From the NCBI GenBank assembly GCA_016293915.1, contig JAEDCY010000014.1:1-63602 (forward strand): a DNA stretch of 63,602 bases, read 5' to 3'. This DNA is from Treponema sp. GTDB lineage: Bacteria > Spirochaetota > Spirochaetia > Treponematales > Treponemataceae. This document shows, piece by piece, positions 26,531 through 35,626 of the stretch. The notes beneath the pieces were generated by a model. The model ran no database searches. It was not told where the DNA came from and was given only the letters and a program-made list of their open reading frames with translations. The stretch's first letter is position 1. Each line of letters starts with the position of its first letter. A program made the translations under genes and the position numbers.

Positions 26531-27019
26531 ATGACAGACTTAAATCATGTAGTTCTTATTGGCCGTCTCACACAGGATCTCGGTTCAGATGAAAGAAGCT
26601 TTGGTTATGTTGGAAACGGACAGGCAAGAGCAAATGTAAGTATTGCTGTCAATAGAAGCAAGAAAAACGGCGACCAGTGGGTTGAAGAAGTTAATTACTT
26701 CAATATTACAATCTGGGGTAAAACAGCCGAAAACTTAAAACCATATCTTACCAAGGGAAAACAGATTTGTGTTGAAGGACACTTGAAGCAGGACCGTTGG
26801 GAAAAAGATGGACAGAAGCAGAGCAGGGTAACAATTGTTGCTGATCAGGTACAGTTACTCGGCGGACGCGGAGATAACAGCCAGAGCTCAGGCTCGGCAG
26901 GGGGTGCTCCAAGATTCCAGCCGGCTAACAATTCTAATCAGGGTGGTTTCCAGGGCGGCTATTCATCTGAACCATACGGCGATACCGGTAGTGATTTCCC
27001 GGAAGATATCCCATTTTAA
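26531..27019 (+). CDS. ssb: Single-stranded DNA-binding protein
   Basis: 162 aa. An OB fold occupies residues ~1-110 (LNHVVLIGRLTQDLGSDERS..., WVEEVNYFNITIWGKTAENL). A flexible Gly/Ser/Gln-rich linker follows, then the acidic partner-binding tip FPEDIPF. Binds ssDNA as a tetramer in replication and repair. AAAGGAG precedes the ATG. Confidence 0.96.
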   Translation: MTDLNHVVLIGRLTQDLGSDERSFGYVGNGQARANVSIAVNRSKKNGDQWVEEVNYFNITIWGKTAENLKPYLTKGKQICVEGHLKQDRWEKDGQKQSRVTIVADQVQLLGGRGDNSQSSGSAGGAPRFQPANNSNQGGFQGGYSSEPYGDTGSDFPEDIPF

Positions 27020-27042
27020 TTGACTAATTGAGAGGTAAAATT

Positions 27043-27369
27043 ATGTCTGAAGAAAATAAACAGGAAATGGAAGAAAAACAGACACAGGAAGCAGCAATGG
27101 TTGATGCTACTGCATCTGAAGGTCGCGAAGAAGATCGTGACGGACGCGCAAAGGGAAAGACATATTTCCGCAAGAAGGTTTGTCGCTTCTGCGCTAACAA
27201 GGCAAAAATTGACTACAAGGATGCAGATGCACTCCGCCGCTATATGACAGAACGTGGTAAGATTCTTCCACGTCGCATCACAGGTACATGTGCAAAGCAC
27301 CAGCGTGAAGTTGCAAGAGCAATTAAGCGCGCTCGCTCAATCTGTCTTTTGCCTTACGTTGCAGATTAG
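27043..27369 (+). CDS. rpsR: Ribosomal protein bS18
   Basis: 108 aa. The C-terminal ~70 residues are S18: KKVCRFCANKAKIDYKD, LRRYMTERGKILPRRITGTC and RAIKRARSICLLPYV. It has a CxxC and a further Cys typical of zinc-capable S18. The N-terminal ~35 residues are an acidic extension. The ATG at 27043 with GAGAGG upstream is chosen over an in-frame TTG at 27028. Confidence 0.95.
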   Translation: MSEENKQEMEEKQTQEAAMVDATASEGREEDRDGRAKGKTYFRKKVCRFCANKAKIDYKDADALRRYMTERGKILPRRITGTCAKHQREVARAIKRARSICLLPYVAD

Positions 27370-27370
27370 G

Positions 27371-27515
27371 CTACCATCGAAGAACCGCAAGTTTTGGAAC
27401 AAAACTTGGTAAGCAGCTTGCTGCGTCTTAAAAGAATGGGCTGCGACAGCGGGCCATTTTAGGTTCATCGAAAGAACGCCTCAGAGGCAAGCTGTGCTTG
27501 CCGACATAACGATGA
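27371..27515 (+). repeat. Family D structured repeat, copy 2
   Basis: Lies between rpsR and rplI. It carries the core GGGCTGCGACAGCGGGCC at 27438-27455, TTTAGGTTCATCG, CAGAGGC and a GGCAAGC-TGT-GCTTGCC hairpin; TTCATCG and CGATGAA close a larger stem. A second hairpin (GAATTATT...AATAATTC) follows at about 27513-27539. Confidence 0.75.
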
Positions 27516-27571
27516 ATTATTTATACTCCGAATAATTCATTATAAAATTACAGGAGCTTGAGGAAATACAA

Positions 27572-28114
27572 ATGAAAGTAATTCTTAACGTAGATGTTAA
27601 ATCACTTGGTGAAGAGGGAGACGTAAAGAACGTTGCTAACGGATATGCACGCAACTTCCTTCTTCCACGTAATCTTGCTGTACCTTACAATGAAGCTACA
27701 ATAGCTATTTTCGAAGGTCGCAAGGCTGAAATCGAAGCTCGCAAAGAGCAGAAGAGAAAAGATTCTGCAAGCCTTAAAGAAAAACTCGAGGCAGCTTCAA
27801 TCGAACTCAACATGCCAGCTGCTGCAAATGGAAAACTCTATGCTGCAGTTACAGCAAACGTTGTTGCAGAAGCTCTCAACAAACTTGGTTTCGAAATCGA
27901 ACGCAAGAGAATCGATATTCCTGGCAGCACAATCAAATCTGTTGGAACATTCAAAGCTACAATTAAGCTTTACGAATCACAGACTGCAGAAGTACATGTA
28001 CATGTAAAGGCTCAGACTGTAGAAGGCGCTGCTCCAGCTGAAACAAAAAAGGCTGACAAGAAAGCAGAACCTGCAAAGGAAGAAGCTCCTGCAACTGAAG
28101 AAAAAGCTGAATAA
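27572..28114 (+). CDS. rplI: Ribosomal protein bL9
   Basis: 180 aa, longer than the usual ~150. The N-terminal domain is conserved: MKVILNVDVKSLGEEGDVKN, VANGYARNFLLPRNLA. A long helix and a C-terminal RNA-binding domain follow. The extra C-terminal ~30 residues are an Ala/Lys/Glu tail (KADKKAEPAKEEAPATEE). AGGAGCTTGAGG precedes the ATG. Confidence 0.95.
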   Translation: MKVILNVDVKSLGEEGDVKNVANGYARNFLLPRNLAVPYNEATIAIFEGRKAEIEARKEQKRKDSASLKEKLEAASIELNMPAAANGKLYAAVTANVVAEALNKLGFEIERKRIDIPGSTIKSVGTFKATIKLYESQTAEVHVHVKAQTVEGAAPAETKKADKKAEPAKEEAPATEEKAE

Positions 28115-28199
28115 TGTGTAAGGCCGCTGGCGGCCGTTGTTCAATAGGAAAGCGATAAAAAAATTGCGAAAGCAATTTTTAGCTTGTACATATTAATTG

Positions 28200-28231
28200 C
28201 CGGTAGTACACTGTATTTACCGGCTTTTTTA
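28200..28231 (+). terminator. Rho-independent terminator between rplI and dnaB
   Basis: GCCGGTA / TACCGGC stem followed by six T. Upstream lie two other hairpins (GGCCGCTGGCGGCC and ATTGC-GAAA-GCAAT); downstream a small REP hairpin CCCGAA-TCTGC-TTCGGG. dnaB would need read-through or its own promoter. Confidence 0.8.
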
Positions 28232-28271
28232 TCCCCGAATCTGCTTCGGGATAATATGGGAGAAATAAAAA

Positions 28272-29597
28272 ATGGACGCAACATTAAATGATAAAGTACC
28301 ACCACACAACATTGAAGCAGAACAGGCTGTTTTAGGAGCACTGCTATTAAACTGGAGTGCAATGGCCGAAGTTGTTTCAACTCTGCGTCCAGATCGTTTT
28401 TATTCACTTTCAAATCAGGTAATTTATGAAGCAATGGTAAAGCTTTACACTAAAAGTGCAACTGGCGATACTATTTCGCTTATCAATGAACTTACAGTTG
28501 AAAATAAACTTGAACAGGCCGGAGGGGCAGCTTATATTGCTTCTCTTACAGATACAGTACCTTCTGCCGCAAATATTGATTATTATGCAAATATGGTACT
28601 TGACCGTGCCGCACGTCGAGACTTAATTCATATATCATCTGAATTAAAAGCATCCTCTTTTGATTTGCAGAAAGAAAGCGATTCTTTACTTGATGAGGCA
28701 GAACAAAAGATTTTTGCCTTAGCTGAAAAAAATGAAACAACACAGATTTATTCAGCACAGAATATCATGGTAAAGGAAATCGAACTGATTGAAGCCCGTT
28801 ATAAAAGTAAAAATCAGTTTACAGGTGTTCCTACAGGTTTCGCAAAACTTGATACTTATACATCTGGTTTTCAGGATTCAGAACTTATTATTATTGGTGC
28901 TCGTCCTTCTATTGGTAAAACAGCGCTTGCACTTTCAATGATTCAAAATATTGCCTGCGAAAAACGTATTCCCTGCGGATTTTTCTCACTTGAAATGCCT
29001 TATGAATCAATCGGTATGCGTCTTTTAGCACAGGAAGCCCGTGTTCCTATGAATAAGATTCGTTCAGGTATGCTTAAAATTGATGATGTAAAAAAGATTC
29101 AGGATGCAGCAGGCCGATGGTTTGAAGCTCCATTATATACAGTAGATACTCCGAATATGAAGCTTCTTGATTTACGTGCGGTTGCACGCCGTATGGTAAA
29201 AAATCAGGGAGTTAAAATTATTTTTATAGATTATATCGGTCTTATTTCTACTGATGATCCTACAGCACCAGTTTTTGAACAGGTTTCTTTGATATCAAAA
29301 TCTCTCAAGGCTCTGGCCCGTGAACTTTCAATTCCAATTGTAGCTCTCTGTCAGGTTGCGCGAGATGCAGAAGGGCAGGAACCAAACCTTGCCCAGCTTC
29401 GTGGTTCTGGTTCTATTGAACAGGATGCTGACGTTGTTATGTTCCTTCACCGAGATCGCATTAAAGACGGTGACTCAATTGCAGCACAGGATGCGAAGAT
29501 TATTCTTGCAAAACAGCGTAACGGTGCCTGTGGTGATATTCCGATTATGTTCCTTCCGTCCTATTCTAAATTTGAAAACAAGGCTGATGATGCATAG
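28272..29597 (+). CDS. dnaB: Replicative DNA helicase DnaB
   Basis: 441 aa hexameric helicase. The N-terminal domain starts PPHNIEAEQAVLGALL. The RecA-like motor has Walker A ARPSIGKTALAL, Walker B IIFIDYIGLI, and LRGSGSIEQDADVVMFLHRD near the end. No intein. GGGAGAAATAAAAA precedes the ATG. Confidence 0.97.
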   Translation: MDATLNDKVPPHNIEAEQAVLGALLLNWSAMAEVVSTLRPDRFYSLSNQVIYEAMVKLYTKSATGDTISLINELTVENKLEQAGGAAYIASLTDTVPSAANIDYYANMVLDRAARRDLIHISSELKASSFDLQKESDSLLDEAEQKIFALAEKNETTQIYSAQNIMVKEIELIEARYKSKNQFTGVPTGFAKLDTYTSGFQDSELIIIGARPSIGKTALALSMIQNIACEKRIPCGFFSLEMPYESIGMRLLAQEARVPMNKIRSGMLKIDDVKKIQDAAGRWFEAPLYTVDTPNMKLLDLRAVARRMVKNQGVKIIFIDYIGLISTDDPTAPVFEQVSLISKSLKALARELSIPIVALCQVARDAEGQEPNLAQLRGSGSIEQDADVVMFLHRDRIKDGDSIAAQDAKIILAKQRNGACGDIPIMFLPSYSKFENKADDA

Positions 29598-29636
29598 TGC
29601 GCATTTGCGCACTAGATAATAATTTCCTTAAATGCA

Positions 29637-29875
29637 AACGGAGCAAAGCGACGAAAGGCTAATATTGGAAATCCGTTAAAAAAGGGGATGACCAATAAGT
29701 TTACTTCCTAGTGTCATTCCGAACTTGTTTCGGAATCTATAGGCCTAGATATAGTGTAGATGCTGAAACAAGTTCAGCATGACGATACTTTTTGGACAGC
29801 CCCTTTTAGGATTATCGAAAAAACGCCTCAGAGGCGAGCCGGCGAGCCGACTCGTTAATAGAGCCGGCTTTTCTT
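29637..29875 (+). repeat. Family D repeat, copy 3, with a family A element in place of the core
   Basis: Left flank ATCCGTTAAAA (to 29681) and right flank TAGG...ATCGAAAAAACGCCTCAGAGGCGAGC match family D, but the GGGCTGCGACAGCGGGCC core is replaced by a short-form family A element (29682-29807). The right end folds as GAGCCGAC...GAGCCGGC before a T-rich run. Confidence 0.65.
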
Positions 29876-29883
29876 TTTATATT

Positions 29884-31476
29884 TTATTTCGAAACTACAC
29901 TTAAATCTTTCTTATCCAGGAGTCTCAATTTTCCAGCTGAATCTGTTACTACAATTCCACTGTCTGTTACAGTAATTGGTGTTCCTGATTTTACTTCGAT
30001 TTCTGATTTCAATTTAAGTGCTAGATCTCCACCGAATTTTCCAAGATAGAATTTTCCTTTTTCTTCTACAACACAATAGTATTCTTTTCCATCCTGAACG
30101 AGTACAGAATCCTGTGAAATTGTATTTTCACTTTCTGCAGAAATCTCAAGAGTTTCCGGTGAAATGGTTACAAGTTTTACAGCTCCCTTCTTAGAGTTTT
30201 CTCCGGCAATTGCTATAAATCCGTCACCTTCTTTATAAATTGTTCGGTTACGAATCTGGGCAACAGGGGAGTTCTTGATAACTTCACCATCAGCTACATT
30301 AAATTTTACAAGACGTGAAAGCATATTGGCTTCATCAGAAAGAATAATACCAAACTCTGTAGTCATTAGAGCCTGCTCAGCTTCTTTCTTCTGTACTTCG
30401 GCCTGATCTTTTGCTATTTCCTTACGCTCATTGTGGGCTTCAGTTTCTTTTTTATCTGCACGGGCCTGCTGTTCTTTTGCTTCCTGTTTTGCTTCATCAG
30501 TTTTAGCCTGCTGTTCTTCCTGTTTCTCTTTCTGTTCTTCTGCTGTCTGCTGTTTCTCTTCAGCTTCTTTTTTTGCTTCTTCAGCTTCTTTCTGAGCCTG
30601 TTTATCTTCAGGATTATCTTCGGCTACCTTCTGTTTTTCTTCTGCTTTTTTCTGGGCTTCCTGAGCCTCTTTCTTTGTTTCCTGTGTTTTTTTCTTTTCT
30701 TCGTCAAGTTTCTTCTGTTCAGTTACAGCTTTTTTCTGAGCTTCTTTTGCTTTTTCTGATGCTGCATCTGCTTCGCGTTCCTTGATATCTACCATGTCTT
30801 TACGACTTTCAACATTTTTATCATCATCTTCTTTCATTGATTTAACAACAGAAGAATCGCTGATTACAGAAGTATCTACAGTAGAAAGGCCACCTTCTTT
30901 TACATCATAAAGTGGAATTACGATTTCAGATTTTCCAGGCCAGTCTTTATAATTTACAGAAAGACCGCAGTTATCAGCAGTGATATTTTGAATAACCACA
31001 TTTTTATATTTTGATTTATAAGTATCTATGTTTCCACGATAAACAGCATTATATACTGTTATGAAAACTGCAAGTGTATCAGCATCTTTTTCGCTGTAAC
31101 CATATGCCGAAGTAAGATATGCCGAAATAATGCGGCGCAGGTTTGTAATATGATCAACAGTAGCTTCTGAGCCAATGTAAAGAATATCAGCGTCAAGTTT
31201 ACCGCTTTCACTTTCATCAATTGCATGAATTACATAATATTTAGAATTTTTTGCTGTTGCAGAAGATTGAGTCGGATCTTTTCCAATCTGACTTCCCATG
31301 TTACTTCCGATAGATTTAATAGACGCAACAGAATCTATTACCTTATGAGGTCCTGTATAGTTAATGAATTCGATTGTAGTATCACCAGTAGAATCAAGTT
31401 CTGATTTATTTACTTCAAGGGCAAACAGGCTTGCAGAAAGTGCAGCCGAAATAAAAAGCAGAATAAACTTCTTCAT
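29884..31476 (-). CDS. P83/100 family surface/periplasmic antigen
   Basis: 530 aa homologue of the spirochaete P83/100 protein first known from Borrelia. Order of parts: signal peptide to about residue 19, a conserved N-terminal domain (FINYTGPHKVIDS, ITNLRRIISAYLTSAYGYSE, YNAVYRGNIDTYKSKY, WPGKSEIVIPLYD), a KE/Q-rich coiled coil of ~140 residues, and a C-terminal beta-rich domain from about residue 365. Its function is not established in the family; it is exported. Shadow Phe-rich ORFs on the plus strand are artefacts of the coiled coil. Confidence 0.88.
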   Translation of the reverse strand: MKKFILLFISAALSASLFALEVNKSELDSTGDTTIEFINYTGPHKVIDSVASIKSIGSNMGSQIGKDPTQSSATAKNSKYYVIHAIDESESGKLDADILYIGSEATVDHITNLRRIISAYLTSAYGYSEKDADTLAVFITVYNAVYRGNIDTYKSKYKNVVIQNITADNCGLSVNYKDWPGKSEIVIPLYDVKEGGLSTVDTSVISDSSVVKSMKEDDDKNVESRKDMVDIKEREADAASEKAKEAQKKAVTEQKKLDEEKKKTQETKKEAQEAQKKAEEKQKVAEDNPEDKQAQKEAEEAKKEAEEKQQTAEEQKEKQEEQQAKTDEAKQEAKEQQARADKKETEAHNERKEIAKDQAEVQKKEAEQALMTTEFGIILSDEANMLSRLVKFNVADGEVIKNSPVAQIRNRTIYKEGDGFIAIAGENSKKGAVKLVTISPETLEISAESENTISQDSVLVQDGKEYYCVVEEKGKFYLGKFGGDLALKLKSEIEVKSGTPITVTDSGIVVTDSAGKLRLLDKKDLSVVSK

Positions 31477-31548
31477 AAATAAAACCTCTAGAATTTAAAA
31501 ATATAGTATAATAATTGTATCACAGGATTTTTGTTTTTTCCAATAATT

Positions 31549-33300
31549 TTATAATTCAAGAGAGATTATTTTCTTAAGTGTATCACGAGCGTAGGTACGG
31601 GTAGTTGAGGAATATTCTTTACCCATAAAATTCTTTAAGATATCTTTTCCTTTCTTATTCCAGGCAGGACGCCCCATAAAAAGACATATTGAATAAACAG
31701 CATCACAAATTGATTTTAGATATGCTGAGTCTTTGTTTCCGGCCCGATTTGCATTGTGTGCAATTGCTTCCAGAAGTTTACCATCCGGATCATATCCACA
31801 GATATTTGAAAGTAAAACCCTGCAGTTAGATTTGTTTGTGCTTTCAGCAATAATTGCTGCTGCTGCATTTTGGGTTTGTTTTGTTCCTAAAAGGGCAAGC
31901 TGTAAAAGAATTGCTTCGGTTCCTGCAGAATCTTTTTCAAAAACTGATTTTTCTGTATGTATTCCAAAATCAGAAGAACCTGCATTCATTGAATAAAGCT
32001 TTGCTACCGACAATGTTTGAGAAAGCCATAACTCTTCTTCTGAATTATAATTTCCTGCTTTTAATTTTGTTATACGGTCAGGATCTTTTAGTGAATTATA
32101 AAAGCCACCTTCTGAAAAATAATTTATTTCATTTAATTCAACAGGTGCAAAAGAAGAATAATCAGACTGTATATTTTTTACTACAGTTTTTGAAGAATTT
32201 GTACTTTGTGATGTGTGATAAGCATTCATCGACCAGTTTTTATCACAGAAAACCAGATAATCATCTTTAAGATAGATTATCTGATTCACAGAATTCTTTT
32301 TGACTTTATCCGGCATAAATGCCGACCATAATTCTCTAAAATCATTATCAAATAGAAGCGTTTTATTTTTATCGGCAAGTAAAAGTCCTGTATCAGAATA
32401 TGAGAGAAGAGTTAGCTCAGTACCATCAATTTCATTAATAGTTTTACTGGCCAGGACATTTCCGTTTTTTGAATCGATTTTATAAATTGTAATTTGTGTT
32501 TTAGAGAGTGAAAGAAGATAAAACTTATCATGTTCAGGACTTACTGCAAAAACAGGATTTCCATTTTTTACATTAAAAACCCATTGGCTTTGTGCAAGTC
32601 CATCTTTTAGGGAAAATAAACCTGCACTTCCATCTGTAAAGGTCAAAAGGATTCCGTCTTTGCAGCTTGCACTTGTATTTATACTTCCGGCAAAAGTAAT
32701 ATTTTCAAGTTTTTCACCAAAGGGAGAAATGCGAAGTCCCTTTGTTTTACCGTCTTCATCATTTATAAAAACAATGATTGAACCATCGGGCAGCTCCTGC
32801 ATAGGCAGGGCTTTCTGATTTTCAGTTTCGAGTGTCCATCTTACAATTCCATTTATTCCTATACAAATTACTCTTTTTTCTCCGTAAAGAAAAAATCTTC
32901 CGTCACGGCCGGAAAAAGGCTTTTCTGCTAATGAAAAATCTAAAACCTTTGACCAGATTTCAGTTCCGCTTGGATTAAAAAGACGAATTACGTTTTTATC
33001 AATATCATGAAAAAGTATAAAATCATCATCTATAACTGACAGACTAAGATTTTTTACACGACCAGTTTTTTGTTCCCAAAGAAGTACTCCTGTAGATGAA
33101 TAGCCCATAATATTTCTTGCGTCTGTTGCGATACAAAATCCATAAGAGGTAATAGCCGGCTGACAAAGTACAGTTCCAGGCAGTACAGAAGTCCAGCTTG
33201 TGTTATAGTTTGAAAGTGTTTCCTGACTAAATGCCCGAGAAAAAAATATTAATGAGAAAAATAAAACTAAAATACAGGATTTACTTTTTTTGCTTTTCAT
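31549..33300 (-). CDS. Exported PQQ-like beta-propeller protein
   Basis: 583 aa with a signal peptide (to about residue 25). Residues ~35-340 contain repeated blades of the PQQ/YVTN type (TGVLLWEQKTGRVKN, SGTEIWSKVLD, NGIVRWTLETENQ). The C-terminal ~200 residues are helical and carry no recognised family. Likely a periplasmic scaffold, loosely BamB-like in architecture but not assignable as BamB. The start overlaps the upstream methyltransferase stop (ATGA), so the two are co-expressed. Confidence 0.65.
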   Translation of the reverse strand: MKSKKSKSCILVLFFSLIFFSRAFSQETLSNYNTSWTSVLPGTVLCQPAITSYGFCIATDARNIMGYSSTGVLLWEQKTGRVKNLSLSVIDDDFILFHDIDKNVIRLFNPSGTEIWSKVLDFSLAEKPFSGRDGRFFLYGEKRVICIGINGIVRWTLETENQKALPMQELPDGSIIVFINDEDGKTKGLRISPFGEKLENITFAGSINTSASCKDGILLTFTDGSAGLFSLKDGLAQSQWVFNVKNGNPVFAVSPEHDKFYLLSLSKTQITIYKIDSKNGNVLASKTINEIDGTELTLLSYSDTGLLLADKNKTLLFDNDFRELWSAFMPDKVKKNSVNQIIYLKDDYLVFCDKNWSMNAYHTSQSTNSSKTVVKNIQSDYSSFAPVELNEINYFSEGGFYNSLKDPDRITKLKAGNYNSEEELWLSQTLSVAKLYSMNAGSSDFGIHTEKSVFEKDSAGTEAILLQLALLGTKQTQNAAAAIIAESTNKSNCRVLLSNICGYDPDGKLLEAIAHNANRAGNKDSAYLKSICDAVYSICLFMGRPAWNKKGKDILKNFMGKEYSSTTRTYARDTLKKIISLEL

Positions 33301-34523
33301 TCAGAAAGCTCCAGAAGAGCAAGACTTTCGATATGGCTTGTATTAGGATAAAAATCAAGAAGATACATCTGTTTAAGAGAATATCCTGCAGAAATAAGCT
33401 GTGCACAGTCTCGCGCATGAGTTGCAGGATCGCAGGAAAGAGAAAGTATAAGTGGTATTTTAGAAGCGCAAAGCCAGTCACGAACTTCTTTTTCCATTCC
33501 GGAACGAGGAGGGTCTATAGTACAGGCATCAAACTGAGGAAGGCTAGAAGCACAGTTTTTTACAAAGTTTGCACCGGATAGTCCATAACTTATATGTTTT
33601 TTTCCTGCAAGATTCTGTTCTGCAAATACAAGAGCATCACGGTTATGTTCAACTAACACAACATTTTCATATTTTTCTGTGAGAAAAGCAGAAATCGAAC
33701 CGCATCCGGAATACATGTCTAAAATGTTTTTTCCGCCTGGCAGAAGACTGGTTATGAGACGGCATACTTTTTCAAAAACAAAAAGATTAGATTGAAAAAA
33801 TCCTCTTACATCAAAAGAAAGCTTATGACCTCCGAATTCAACAGTCATTGTATTTTCAGGAGAAGCCCCAGTTCCGGCAAAATAATGATTTTCTTTAATT
33901 TTCAATTTTTTGTTTTTCTTGCCGCCTCCACTAATCGAAGGAGTTTTTTGTCTCCCTTCTTCCTGTGCAATTTTCATTGAGGAAACATCTGAAGGGGTAA
34001 AACTGGTTCCAAAAAGATGTGAACGACCTGAAGGTCTGGCTTTTGGATTTTGAGCAGTTGATTTCAGATAATCGTTTATTACATTTTCTGCGCAAAGGCA
34101 TTCTTCGATTGTAATAACTACGTTAGATTTTCTTTGAGAAAGCCCGCCGTCGTTTAATTGAAAACGTGAACGATAATTATAATCAGGACCACTTATAATT
34201 TCTGTTTTTTCACTTATATCAATACCATTCTGTCTGAAGATGTCGTTTAAAATACTTTTTCTCAGTTCTTTTTGATAAGACGGCTCGATATGCATCATGT
34301 TACAGCCGCCGCATTTGCCGTAATAGCGGCAAGGTGCTTCTATGCGATGAGGAGAAGCTTCTATAATTTTTATGATTTCAGCATTATCATAATCTTTATT
34401 TTTTTCAGTAATTTCTATTTCAATTTTTTCGCCGGGAATTGCAAAAGGAACAAAAATATTCTTTCCATCAATTTTTCCTAAAGATTTTCCCCCAAAAACC
34501 ATTTTATCTGTTATAATAGTCAT
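33297..34523 (-). CDS. rlmD: 23S rRNA (uracil-5-)-methyltransferase, RlmD/RlmCD type
   Basis: 408 aa. An N-terminal TRAM domain is followed by the 4Fe-4S motif CRYYGKCGGC (with the preceding context), the SAM-binding ILDMYSGCGSISAF, IDPPRSG, and the catalytic cysteine in LSLSCDPATHARD. A low-complexity Ser/Gly/Lys insertion lies around residues 165-205. Forms m5U in 23S rRNA; RlmC, RlmD and RlmCD specificities cannot be separated here. Confidence 0.85.
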   Translation of the reverse strand: MTIITDKMVFGGKSLGKIDGKNIFVPFAIPGEKIEIEITEKNKDYDNAEIIKIIEASPHRIEAPCRYYGKCGGCNMMHIEPSYQKELRKSILNDIFRQNGIDISEKTEIISGPDYNYRSRFQLNDGGLSQRKSNVVITIEECLCAENVINDYLKSTAQNPKARPSGRSHLFGTSFTPSDVSSMKIAQEEGRQKTPSISGGGKKNKKLKIKENHYFAGTGASPENTMTVEFGGHKLSFDVRGFFQSNLFVFEKVCRLITSLLPGGKNILDMYSGCGSISAFLTEKYENVVLVEHNRDALVFAEQNLAGKKHISYGLSGANFVKNCASSLPQFDACTIDPPRSGMEKEVRDWLCASKIPLILSLSCDPATHARDCAQLISAGYSLKQMYLLDFYPNTSHIESLALLELSE

Positions 34524-34627
34524 AATTTAATATAAAATATACCGTGAGATACGGTCACGTCAAGGCACGCTTCGCTTAAAGCCTTGACATGCCCGTTTAT
34601 CGTTTTTTTTAGGAGTTTAAAACCGCT
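34524..34627. promoter_or_regulatory. Divergent intergenic region with stacked hairpins
   Basis: Contains ACCGT-GAGAT-ACGGT and GTCAAGGC...GCCTTGAC hairpins, then a T8 run and AGGAG before the lipase gene. The second hairpin with its T-run could act as an attenuator. Its role is not clear. Confidence 0.35.
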
Positions 34628-35569
34628 ATGCAGATGAAAAGTTTTATGATGAAAATGGATGATGGTTACGAGCTCTGCCTTAACAGATGGCAGCCGGATT
34701 CGGATGATGAAATTAAAGGTGTAATACAACTTCATCATGGACTTGCAGAACATTCATTGCGTTACGACAGATTTGGTTCAGTTTTAGCAGATCAGGGCTA
34801 TGTTCTTAATGCTTATGATATGCGTGGCCACGGACGTTCCGCAGAAAATGCAGATAAAAATGGAACTGGTGTTTTTGGTAAGCTTGCAGATAAAAAAGGT
34901 TTTGACCGAGCAGTTTTAGATTTAAAGGCTGTAACTGATAATCTTAAACAGGATTTCCCTGGAAAAAAGACAATTCTTATGGGCCATTCTTTTGGTTCGT
35001 TTGTATCACAGGGCTTTATTGAAGAATATGGTAACGAAATTGATGGATGTATTCTCTGCGGAACTGCAGGTCCTCGGAAAGCTCTGGTTGGCTTTGGCTC
35101 AATCCTTACACATATCATAACTTTCTTCCGTGGAAAAAATGCAATTGTTCCAACACTCGCAAATCTTTCTTTCTCAGGCTACAATGCAAGAATCCCAAAT
35201 CCTCGTACAGAATATGACTGGCTTTCTGCTAATGAGCTTAATGTTGATATGTACAAAATGGATAACTGGTGTGGAATTCCACTCACAGCTTCTTTCTTCT
35301 GCAGCATGGTAGAAGGACTTAGTAAAATCCATAAAAACGGAAATATGAAAAAAATTCCTTCAAATCTTCCGATTTTCTTTATTTATGGAAGTGATGATCC
35401 TGTTGGATCTTACGGCAAGACAATCAAAAAACTTTTCAATATCTATAAATCTAATGGAATTAAAAAGCTTGATATTAAAGAATATCCTGGTGATCGGCAT
35501 GAAATCCTCAACGAAAACGATAAAGAGCAGGTAGAAAACGATATTATTAATTGGATTAGCCAATTATAA
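34628..35569 (+). CDS. Alpha/beta hydrolase, lysophospholipase/monoacylglycerol-lipase type
   Basis: 313 aa serine hydrolase. IQLHHGLAEHSLRYDRF and YDMRGHGRS precede the nucleophile elbow MGHSFGSF. The acidic residue and His lie in IYGSDDPVGSYG and YPGDRHEI. No signal peptide, so it probably acts in the cytoplasm on lysophospholipids or monoacylglycerols. AGGAG precedes the ATG by about 13 nt. Confidence 0.85.
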   Translation: MQMKSFMMKMDDGYELCLNRWQPDSDDEIKGVIQLHHGLAEHSLRYDRFGSVLADQGYVLNAYDMRGHGRSAENADKNGTGVFGKLADKKGFDRAVLDLKAVTDNLKQDFPGKKTILMGHSFGSFVSQGFIEEYGNEIDGCILCGTAGPRKALVGFGSILTHIITFFRGKNAIVPTLANLSFSGYNARIPNPRTEYDWLSANELNVDMYKMDNWCGIPLTASFFCSMVEGLSKIHKNGNMKKIPSNLPIFFIYGSDDPVGSYGKTIKKLFNIYKSNGIKKLDIKEYPGDRHEILNENDKEQVENDIINWISQL

Positions 35570-35588
35570 ATATTATTTTTTCACCACC

Positions 35589-35618
35589 TTGACTATTAAT
35601 CAAAAATCACAATAATAT
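35589..35618 (+). promoter_or_regulatory. Promoter of pcnB
   Basis: TTGACT (35589-35594), 18 bp spacer, TAATAT (35613-35618). The GTG start follows 8 bp later, so the message would be leaderless or nearly so. Confidence 0.6.
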
Positions 35619-35626
35619 CAATAATT

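Noticed and set aside
30433..30785. Phe/Leu-rich plus-strand ORFs opposite the P83/100 coiled coil
   Set aside because: They are the antisense of KE/Q-rich codons in a clear gene and have no start signals.
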